Positions 7,501 through 13,208 of a stretch of 32,961 nucleotides of DNA are shown here, piece after piece; within the stretch, counting starts at the first letter, position 1, and each line of letters opens with the position of its first letter. The stretch covers positions 1 to 32,961 of the forward strand of contig JAUNKR010000018.1 of NCBI GenBank assembly GCA_030532705.1, read 5' to 3'. A model generated the notes under the pieces. That model saw nothing but the letters and a program-made list of their open reading frames with translations, had not been told where the DNA came from and made no database searches. This DNA comes from Peptostreptococcaceae bacterium. GTDB taxonomy: Bacteria > Bacillota > Clostridia > Peptostreptococcales > Filifactoraceae. Both the position numbers and the translations under genes were made by a program.

Positions 7501-9449
7501 AACGTGCTTTTGATCTATCTGAAGAATTTCGTGAAGTAACAAAAGAATTGATTGAATATCGATCGTGGTATCATTGTCTGAAAAGGCTTGAGTCAGATGG
7601 AGGTTTGCAAAAAAATCTAAAAGCTTGGAGTCATACCATTTCGAAAATTGGGAAAGGGAAAGGTAAAAACGTAGCTTACTATACTAAGGTTGCAAGAGAA
7701 TTGATGATTCAATGTCAGTCGGCGGTTCCAATTTGGGTCATGCCGATGCACAAAATATATGATAGTTTCAGCTTTGTAAAAAATAATTTTGATATTCTTA
7801 TTGTTGACGAAGCAAGCCAATCTGATATTACAGCTCTTCCTGTTTTGTTTATGGCAGAAAAAGCTATAATCGTTGGCGATAATAAGCAAGTTAGCCCACT
7901 TGCGGTAGGGATGAAAGGAGATGCGGTTAAATCATTAATCTCTAAAATTGAAAAAGAAGTACCTAATGCTCATCTTTACGACCTAAAAACATCGCTGTAT
8001 GATATATTTTCAGTAATGTATCCTCAATTAATGCTAAGAGAACATTTTCGATGTGTACCGGAGATCATACAGTATTGCAATGAGAAATTTTATGACAACA
8101 AAATTAAACCATTGAGAGAATCAGGAAGCACTAAGATCAAGCCGGCGCTTGTTTCATACCGTACAAATGGCAGAAGAGAAGAAAATCGTAAGATCAATAA
8201 AACAGAAGCTGATCATATCATTGCGCTTGTTAAAGCATGCATAGAACAGCCGGAGTATAAGGGCAAAACATTCGGTGTTATCTCCTTGTTGGGAACAGAA
8301 CAGTCGGAGTATATCCAAAATTTGATTTTTAGCCAAATCGATGCGAGCAAGATCGTGGAACATCAAATTATTTGTGGGGTTGCTTCTGCACTTCAAGGGG
8401 ATGAGCGGGATATTGTATTTTTATCTATGGTCGATAGTGGGAAAGAGAAACAACTATACACATCTTCCAGATTAGAGACAGAACAAAGGTATAATGTTGC
8501 AGTGAGTCGAGCGAAAGATCAGTTGTGGGTCGTTCATTCGCTGGATTATCAAAATGATCTTAAGCCAGGAGATATTCGTAGAAGTTTATTGGAGTATGTA
8601 GATGAATATCAAGGGAAGGAGGAATTCTTAAGATGTAATGAGATTAAATTTGATTCTGATTTTGAGAAGCAAGTGGCTTTGAAATTAGATCAAAGAGGTT
8701 ATAACATAATTCCTCAATGGAAAGTTGGCTCATATCGAATCGATATGGTTGCTGAATACAGAGGGAAGAGGATAGCGATCGAATGTGATGGAGTAAAATA
8801 CCATAGCGGAGACAAAATTATAGAAGATATGCGACGTCAAGCGATCTTAGAGAGATTAGGTTGGCGATTTATTCGGATACGAGGTAGTGAATTTTATAAG
8901 GATCCAAAATCAACAATCGAAAGGGTTTGTGGTGAGCTGGAGCGTTTTGAGATTTTTCCTGAAAATAAAATGGAACTCAATGAAAATGTTTCAGAAGAAA
9001 GATTACTCCATTCGATCAAAAATAGAGTGCTTGAAATTTTGAAAGGGTCAGAGACAGCATCAAGAACAGGCAAAAAGTATTCTGAAAAAGATCAAATAAA
9101 GAAGGAAATTATAAGAAATAATGTTTTGAGGCAAGGCGAGAAAAATTTCAAAAAGAAACCTCAAAATAGTAAAAAAGAGAAAGATGATCGGATCGACAAG
9201 AAAGATATAAAGAATATTGAGTCGAAACAGAAATTACTTTATGCTCTAGAACAAGAAAGAATAGAGTATGTTTTAGGAAAAGGAAACTCGAATACTACTT
9301 GGGTAATATTACCCGAAGACAAGAAGGAAATAATTGAAGCGTTAGTTTCAGAAGGTGATTTTTCTTATCGTTTCGATAAACGAGGAGCTGATGCCACCAA
9401 TAATCGTCCCGCTTGGCATATTCGTGAGAATAAAAATAAGGAGAAATAA
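4578..9449 (+). CDS. SF1 (DNA2/UPF1-like, COG1112-type) helicase fused to a DUF559/Vsr-like nuclease (about 1,623 aa)
   Basis: This is a very large nucleic-acid helicase with a nuclease domain. Counting from the ATG at 4566, residues 383-390 are the Walker A motif GPPGTGKT, followed by RVLVTSHTRKAL (motif Ia). Walker B is DEASQ at 1081, then VGDNKQVSP (motif III), REHFRCVPEI (motif IV), ALQGDERDIV at about 1275 (motif V) and NVAVSRAKDQ at 1310 (motif VI). About 690 residues separate motifs Ia and II, a long, probably helical insertion. After the helicase comes a PD-(D/E)XK fold: FEKQVA (E1367), YRIDMV (D1393), IAIECDG (E1406, D1408) and GWRFIRIRGSEFYKDP, typical of DUF559/Vsr-like domains on such helicases. 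A lysine-rich linker and a terminal domain of about 65 residues follow. The ATG at 4578 has a GAGGTG site, but 4566 is possible. The gene is AT-rich and GATC-poor compared with its neighbours. Related fusions occur in phage-defence islands, so defence is inferred. Confidence 0.88.
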   Translation: MDNKERVKKLFEHTRNLWELKFPLVKNIQSQEWHVFLKDIPMDTDLVLFGDYLNIGNRSSVENSFLMKIKKPIFEECPTPDDDIIEWIEDGWDDPKNEAQHKNHLKKEGMDFLEEKFEDIPLRVEKYSAWVKKRREWTERQMQSIQTGALFENLYEIYMKLDENPDDFELMCGNGMILDKDDGTINHPIILKSVRLAFDSQKNEICIFDSDTETELYDSILRVMEDINYNNLKVVEEELIDQSYHPFDIARISDYLRSLANELSFKATFLEESEIVDIQHRIFIKDQKSFFLRKKVHGLVRAVEEISQFIDEEDITSPYIRSLVDPYLNTRSFVQSDCAVEFSSLEGESKDILLAKASNQEQIEIAQKIEAYDAVLVQGPPGTGKTHTIANLLGHFLAQGKRVLVTSHTRKALGVLKEKLPDKIQDLCVSLIDESNKDMIRSVDKINEYAVKTNSEKLAKQSKETENKRNRILADLTDVREKIFAIKNMEYESIVYDGKGYSVKEVADFLLENKTLLGYIEDMIEFGQPFPISSDEVDVLYKFFIEASLEEEAELQCILPDPKSLPTPKQLGVLFKEKEIAQKVLQDIKKDSMMSVSLDYLKGQDLNRGNGTTEGIFQPLIEEIRQYKMKMDSFEQWMIYAASTGGQNGVSKAKWLYLEKSIKEYLQMLEQVEPLILSKDIFWDDLLESDNRKSIVKEMAKKFSDKGKLSILDHLFNKELTSVFKKLKVNGKELSSEEDARMILKMLEFQDKESLLESLWDELIALNGGTAFRKIKGSTQGFWRSILTKLQMGLMWYTEDYPKLGRLIINLGLDPILFYETNSEDSMAEKTIKIFDSVNKKLPHYSEMLESLDKIIQVKSIKDMAIERLAEAKQRGSKICEHLIYSLSEENIENYSFQFDALDNLYKKNDQFEQREKVVQKLKEAAPKLAQNILGRCSVFNDASAFRTIEDAWKWRSLKERLDEVSSTPFDSLQKRAFDLSEEFREVTKELIEYRSWYHCLKRLESDGGLQKNLKAWSHTISKIGKGKGKNVAYYTKVARELMIQCQSAVPIWVMPMHKIYDSFSFVKNNFDILIVDEASQSDITALPVLFMAEKAIIVGDNKQVSPLAVGMKGDAVKSLISKIEKEVPNAHLYDLKTSLYDIFSVMYPQLMLREHFRCVPEIIQYCNEKFYDNKIKPLRESGSTKIKPALVSYRTNGRREENRKINKTEADHIIALVKACIEQPEYKGKTFGVISLLGTEQSEYIQNLIFSQIDASKIVEHQIICGVASALQGDERDIVFLSMVDSGKEKQLYTSSRLETEQRYNVAVSRAKDQLWVVHSLDYQNDLKPGDIRRSLLEYVDEYQGKEEFLRCNEIKFDSDFEKQVALKLDQRGYNIIPQWKVGSYRIDMVAEYRGKRIAIECDGVKYHSGDKIIEDMRRQAILERLGWRFIRIRGSEFYKDPKSTIERVCGELERFEIFPENKMELNENVSEERLLHSIKNRVLEILKGSETASRTGKKYSEKDQIKKEIIRNNVLRQGEKNFKKKPQNSKKEKDDRIDKKDIKNIESKQKLLYALEQERIEYVLGKGNSNTTWVILPEDKKEIIEALVSEGDFSYRFDKRGADATNNRPAWHIRENKNKEK

Positions 9450-9450
9450 G

Positions 9451-9705
9451 ATGGCAAAGAGAGAAGAGACAAAGATCAATGTTGAAATATTAAATGAATT
9501 AGGAGTGATATCAGAGAATTCTAAAGGATGGAGAAAAGAGCTGAACAGAGTCATTTGGAATGATGGTGATCCAAAATATGATATTCGTGATTGGAATGAA
9601 ACTCATGAAAAAATGGGGAAAGGAATCACTCTTACGGAGCAAGAATTGAGAACGTTAAAAGAATTAATAGACAAAGAAATCACTCTGTTAGATCAAGAGA
9701 GTTAG
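9451..9705 (+). CDS. PC4/YdbC-family single-stranded DNA-binding protein (84 aa)
   Basis: The sequence matches the bacterial YdbC family, which has the PC4 (transcriptional coactivator p15) fold. Diagnostic stretches are GVISENSKGWRKELNRVIWN, PKYDIRDWN and EKMGKGITLTEQELRTLKEL. Known YdbC proteins are dimers that bind single-stranded DNA without sequence preference. The ATG at 9451 follows AAGGAGA by 6 nt and lies 1 nt after the helicase stop codon, so the two are almost certainly co-transcribed and translationally coupled. The ribosome site is inside the helicase gene. Its likely job is to hold or hand over the single strands made or used by the helicase-nuclease. YdbC is usually a stand-alone housekeeping gene, so its tight link to a helicase-nuclease is notable. 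Composition resembles the helicase gene. Confidence 0.85.
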   Translation: MAKREETKINVEILNELGVISENSKGWRKELNRVIWNDGDPKYDIRDWNETHEKMGKGITLTEQELRTLKELIDKEITLLDQES

Positions 9706-9810
9706 GATAAATTTTGCAAAGCACATTTTGAAATGATAAAAAAGTTCTAGCAAGCATATTTTGCTAAAGCGGCCTTAATACAACCGTGTGTTTTAGCCTG
9801 ATGCTTTGGT

Positions 9811-9841
9811 TACAACCTATAATTAAATCAATAAAATTTGT
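9811..9841 (+). repeat. Right copy of the perfect 31-bp direct repeat
   Basis: Identical to 4225-4255 over all 31 bases. It lies 22 bp before the first ATG (9864) of the relic exported-protein gene and contains that gene's -10 box (TATAAT, 9818-9823). The bases where a -35 box should lie do not resemble one, unlike the left copy. Between the PC4 gene and this repeat (9706-9810) I see only a weak AGCAA/TTGCT hairpin near 9752-9768. Confidence 0.9.
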
Positions 9842-9863
9842 CGGGAGATCAAAGAGAGGTCTT

Positions 9864-10347
9864 ATGTTCAGAGGAAAGATGAATAATAAATTTTATTGTT
9901 GTTTTGGACTATCATTGCTTTTGATGCTACTGATGATCTCGTCGATCGCTTTTGCGGAGCGTGAAGGAGTGATGTATTTCAAGGGCAATGATCTATATAA
10001 GTATTCTGTAAAGGATAAGAGGCCGAAGTTTTTGTATCAGGGTGTCCGCATAAAAGATGAACAGGATCTCCTAGGGGATGAGCCGAGCTATGATCTGTTA
10101 GAGGATTTTGTTTTTTGGAACAAGGATGGGGCTATGCCTTGTTCCCGATCGAATATCATGTCGAGAGCGAAACCTGTGTGAGGATGATCCGGTTCGGACA
10201 GGCATTCATACTACAATCGAATAAACCGTCGATGTGATCATGATCGTTCCGCTTTGATGGAATGGTAGAACGGTGGTCAGCATTCCCTACAAGGATGGAA
10301 GCGAAGGACCATTATTCAGAATACAAAATGTTGACAACTTTTTCTAA
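9864..10347 (+). pseudogene. Frameshifted relic of an exported-protein gene
   Basis: The frame opens at ATG 9864 (or 9879, each with a purine-rich site) and shows a clear signal peptide: NNKFYCCFGLSLLLMLLMIS, then SIAFAE. The mature part reads MYFKGNDLYKYSVKDKRPKF and is coding-like up to WNKDG near 10130. There it changes frame. A continuation in another frame, GYALFPIEYHVESETCVRM (10130-10186 and beyond), is plausible to 10235. A third frame (VIMIVPL, stop, then NGRTVVSIPYKDGSEGPLF) continues to a stop at 10345-10347. The two frameshifts and the in-frame stop suggest a decayed gene of at least 155 codons. The family is not recognised. Loss of its promoter through the cassette insertion could explain the decay, but that is inference. 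Confidence 0.55.
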
Positions 10348-10377
10348 GAGGATTTAGTATCAAATGAGCTTGTAAGG

Positions 10378-10414
10378 ATCTCAACCGGATGAAATGATCG
10401 GGTTGAGATTTTTT
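10378..10414 (+). terminator. Rho-independent terminator after the relic gene
   Basis: ATCTCAACC (10378-10386) pairs with GGTTGAGAT (10401-10409), followed by six T residues (10409-10414). It lies about 30 bp after the end of the relic coding stretch, so the relic once had its own transcription unit. Confidence 0.85.
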
Positions 10415-10549
10415 ATGTCCGTTTGCCAAGGTTTTGCCACAAAGTTGACTCTTATTTGCGCCAGCTTCAAGGGGATTTTTCGTTAAATGCGGCGTTATAA
10501 TAAAATCACGATAAAGATAAAAAACCAATTGAAGTTTTGAAAGGAACAG

Positions 10550-11278
10550 GTGAATAATATGAAAAGAACAACGGCATGGATCATGACAGGACTAGTGGTA
10601 TCAGGGATGGTAATGGGATATTCGATGATCAAAAGCGATGCCTCTCAAAAAGTCGAGGCGATCCCTTACGAAGATCAGATCCAAACGACTGATATTAAAA
10701 GCGGGTACATCACGCCGATCGGTCGCATAGCAGATGGGAGCATCCGACTACCGCTGACCGAAGATGAAATTCGATCCTTTGACTTTTTGACAGCCAAAGA
10801 AAAAGAGCAACTGATCCAAGCGGAGAAAAAAGCGGCGCCTCATTACAAGAAGATCCGGGAGATCGACGAAAAGATCGAGCAGATCAGCCAGAAGATCGAA
10901 GATAAATATATCAAAACGATGGAAGAGTATGAGAAATTGATGAGCGAGAATGATGATCTTTGGATCAAGATATCAAACAAGGAAACGCAAGAAGCGATCA
11001 ATGATGTGGATAATCGCACTTTGATCAAAAGAGCGACCGATCTTACGGAGCAAGAAAAGCAGAAACTTCTCAAAGTGGAAGATCGTTTGGATGAGCTGAA
11101 TGCAGAGCTGGATAAAATGTATGATGAGATCGATCAGGCAACTAAAGACCTCAACAAACAGTTGGACGGATACTATGCAAAGGTCGATGAGATCATGAAG
11201 AAAAACAATGCGATCTGGGAAAAGTTGCACAAGAGTGCTGAACCTTCCAGCTTAGGAAAAGATGTGATCCTTTACTAG
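10550..11278 (+). CDS. Exported or membrane-anchored coiled-coil protein, function unknown (242 aa)
   Basis: I do not recognise a family. The N-terminus (MNNMKRTTAWIMTGLVVSGM) is a basic stretch followed by a hydrophobic segment to about residue 28, suited to a signal peptide or anchor. From about residue 75 to 230 the protein is highly charged and heptad-like (EIDEKIEQISQKIEDKYIK, KVEDRLDELNAELDKMYDEI), predicting long antiparallel or parallel coiled coils. The phrase NDDLWIKI in the first half is echoed by NNAIWEKLHK near the end, hinting at an internal duplication of a coil-NNxxW unit. The start is GTG at 10550 after AAAGGA, and ATG at 10559 is an alternative. TATAAT at 10496-10501 may be its -10 box, although the -35 is weak. 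It is likely a cell-envelope structural protein. Confidence 0.75.
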   Translation: MNNMKRTTAWIMTGLVVSGMVMGYSMIKSDASQKVEAIPYEDQIQTTDIKSGYITPIGRIADGSIRLPLTEDEIRSFDFLTAKEKEQLIQAEKKAAPHYKKIREIDEKIEQISQKIEDKYIKTMEEYEKLMSENDDLWIKISNKETQEAINDVDNRTLIKRATDLTEQEKQKLLKVEDRLDELNAELDKMYDEIDQATKDLNKQLDGYYAKVDEIMKKNNAIWEKLHKSAEPSSLGKDVILY

Positions 11279-11300
11279 CAAATTACCAATCCCCAATATG

Positions 11301-11344
11301 TTCAGAAAAAGAACACCTCGCAAAAGGGGTGCTCTTTTTCTGAA
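11301..11344. terminator. Long symmetric terminator hairpin
   Basis: TTCAGAAAAAGAaCACC (11301-11317) is complementary to GGTGcTCTTTTTCTGAA (11328-11344) with a single mismatch. With A-runs on one side and T-runs on the other it can act in both directions. It lies 22 bp after the coiled-coil gene and should end that transcript. Confidence 0.8.
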
Positions 11345-11365
11345 AACCTCCTGTTTAGGATTTTT

Positions 11366-11392
11366 ACAGGATCGATCATCGGTCCTGTTTTT
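11366..11392 (+). terminator. Second terminator-like hairpin
   Basis: ACAGGATCG pairs with CGGTCCTGT across a small loop (11366-11388), followed by five T residues (11388-11392). It repeats the termination signal before the next promoter. Confidence 0.6.
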
Positions 11393-11440
11393 GTAATAAA
11401 ATTTTGGGAAAGTTTTCCTAAGAAAAATGATCAAAACACA

Positions 11441-11470
11441 TTGACTTCTATCAATGAGTTATGATATTCT
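11441..11470 (+). promoter_or_regulatory. Promoter of the stalk-domain protein gene
   Basis: TTGACT (11441-11446) and TATTCT (11465-11470) are 18 bp apart. It overlaps an in-frame ATG at 11454, which argues that translation really starts at 11529. Confidence 0.55.
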
Positions 11471-11528
11471 AACTAACGCCGTTTGTCAAAAAATGTTGCG
11501 GCAAAGGAGAAAAGATAAGGAGAAGAAA

Positions 11529-12998
11529 ATGAACAGATTAAAAAAAGTAATGGCTTTAGGGGCGATGTCGGCGATGCTTGTCACATCGGTCAGCTTTGCG
11601 GAGATGCAAGCGCAGGATGGTGGAATAGTTTCCGGAACTGGTGTGCTACCAAGCAACTCATCGGATATGATCGTGGGACAAGAGCTGGGACCTTGGGCAG
11701 GTAAAATTGTTTCTTTTAGAGGAAACCAAGAGATAAAAAAATCTGACTTTCAAGGTGACCCACAAACACAAAGAGGGGATAAAGAGTACCCTGTATATTT
11801 GAAAATAGTCAATGTTGTAAGGAATAGAAAAGATGGTGTGGTTGTTCCAATCCGTCCAGATCAATTCGGTTTGTCTGAAAATTGTACATTAGAGCTTTAT
11901 GAAGGATTGAGTTTTGATAAAAAAATCGATGCAGATGAAAATATCGATGTTCCTGATGCATTGCTTCCAATATATGCCAAAGTAATTGAAGAAAGAGATG
12001 GTATTCAAAATAGTGAATTCTTCTTTGTAATAAAATTATATTTTGAGAATGCACCAAGTATCGATCCGATTTTCAATACTCCACCGCAATTATTGGATGA
12101 TTTAGATCAAGGTGGTAAAAGAAATCTAAAAATTCAAGTCACATTGAATGATGCGAATGATAAGAGTACCATTCAAAAACAAGATATTAAAGCAAAAGAT
12201 TCATCGAAGATTGAGTTTTATGGTAAAGACCGAGAGTTTAGAACATCAACGGAGGAAGCTGTCACATTAGATGAAAAAGCTTCAACCTCTGTTTTCTTTA
12301 CAGTAGAAAAAGGAAATCATAAGTATTATTATGAACTTCAAGTTAAACGAACGGCACAACCGAAGAAGCAGGATCAAGATCCGCCGCAAAAGCAAGATCC
12401 TCCGGCTCCAAAGAAGGATCAAGTACCAAAGCAGGATCCCAAGAAGGATCGATCAGCAGGTGGAGGAGGTTCTTCTCATTCATCGGTACGTCCGGACTCT
12501 GCGCCTGCGGATAAAAAGCCGGATGCAAAAACAGACATAAAGAAGACGGACGACAAAAAGTCGGAGATGAAGGACATGTCAAAAACTTCGGACAGCAAAG
12601 TATCGACGAAATTGATGATCGGTGAGAAAAAATACACTGTCGTCATCGATGGGGCAAGCATGGAGAAGACAGCGGACGTTGCGCCGATGGTACACATGGG
12701 CAGAACGGTCCTTCCGGCAAGAATGATCTCCGAGGTTTTGGGTGTAGAGGTCAAATTCGATGCGACAACAAAGACGGCAAGCTTTATGTATGGCGAAAAT
12801 AACAAGGTCGAGCTGACGCTGGGGCAAAAATATATGATGGTCAATGGTGAAAAGATCGAGTTGACAGCGGATATTTTGAACAAAGACGGAAGGATCCTGC
12901 TTCCGCTGACAGATATCCAAAAGGCATTTGCGAAGCTTGGTCTGAAAGCGAATATCGAGTGGGATGCAGCAACAAAGTCTGTTAACATCGAAAAATAA
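11529..12998 (+). CDS. Exported stalk-domain (copper amine oxidase N-like) surface protein (489 aa)
   Basis: The ATG at 11529 follows AAGGAG and opens a standard signal peptide (RLKKVMALGAMSAMLVTSVS, then FAE). Residues about 30-275 form an unrecognised extracellular region. A Pro/Lys/Gln/Asp-rich linker follows, with QDPPQKQDPPAPKKD and a Gly-Gly-Gly-Gly-Ser stretch, roughly residues 277-365. The last 130 residues carry two repeats of the stalk domain (copper amine oxidase N-terminal type, PF07833): RTVLPARMISEVLGVEVKFD with KTASFMYG, and RILLPLTDIQKAFAKLG with IEWDAATKSVNI. Despite the name, this domain is a cell-surface module in Clostridia and implies no oxidase activity. The linker and ends have native base composition, while the part coding for residues about 60-270 is AT-rich and GATC-poor, suggesting a swapped-in variable domain. 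It has its own promoter. Confidence 0.85.
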   Translation: MNRLKKVMALGAMSAMLVTSVSFAEMQAQDGGIVSGTGVLPSNSSDMIVGQELGPWAGKIVSFRGNQEIKKSDFQGDPQTQRGDKEYPVYLKIVNVVRNRKDGVVVPIRPDQFGLSENCTLELYEGLSFDKKIDADENIDVPDALLPIYAKVIEERDGIQNSEFFFVIKLYFENAPSIDPIFNTPPQLLDDLDQGGKRNLKIQVTLNDANDKSTIQKQDIKAKDSSKIEFYGKDREFRTSTEEAVTLDEKASTSVFFTVEKGNHKYYYELQVKRTAQPKKQDQDPPQKQDPPAPKKDQVPKQDPKKDRSAGGGGSSHSSVRPDSAPADKKPDAKTDIKKTDDKKSEMKDMSKTSDSKVSTKLMIGEKKYTVVIDGASMEKTADVAPMVHMGRTVLPARMISEVLGVEVKFDATTKTASFMYGENNKVELTLGQKYMMVNGEKIELTADILNKDGRILLPLTDIQKAFAKLGLKANIEWDAATKSVNIEK

Positions 12999-13137
12999 TA
13001 CCTAAATTACAATAGCAAATTGAACACTTTGGTAAAATAAATCTATAAAATTGGAAAAAGATCAGCCGAAGGATCTCGGGGATCAACGTGGGCAGTATCA
13101 AAGTGGAGAAGCAGCGATCAGAATTTAGGGCATCAAA

Positions 13138-13192
13138 AAAAAGCGTGTGGATCAAATCTTTCAAAAGTGAAAATTCGATCTGCACGCTTTTT
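13138..13192. terminator. Bidirectional terminator between converging genes
   Basis: AAAAAGCGTG (13138-13147) pairs with CACGCTTTTT (13183-13192), with GATC/GATC pairing further in. It serves the stalk-protein gene on the plus strand and the P-type ATPase gene on the minus strand. Confidence 0.85.
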
Positions 13193-13208
13193 GGTTTCTA
13201 AGGATCTT

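Noticed and set aside
4566-9705. Toxin-antitoxin pair
   Set aside because: The large protein is a clear helicase-nuclease and the small one a PC4-fold ssDNA-binding protein, not a known antitoxin type.
4225-9841. Insertion sequence or composite transposon
   Set aside because: No transposase, no terminal inverted repeats, and the flanking duplication is 31 bp, longer than usual for insertion sequences.
11454-11528. Longer N-terminus for the stalk-domain protein (start at 11454)
   Set aside because: It would begin inside the promoter spacer and place 25 unrelated residues before a perfect signal peptide that has its own ribosome site.
12343-12582. Proline-rich minus-strand frame opposite the linker of the stalk protein
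   Set aside because: Arises from the repetitive AAG/GAT linker codons and lacks start signals.
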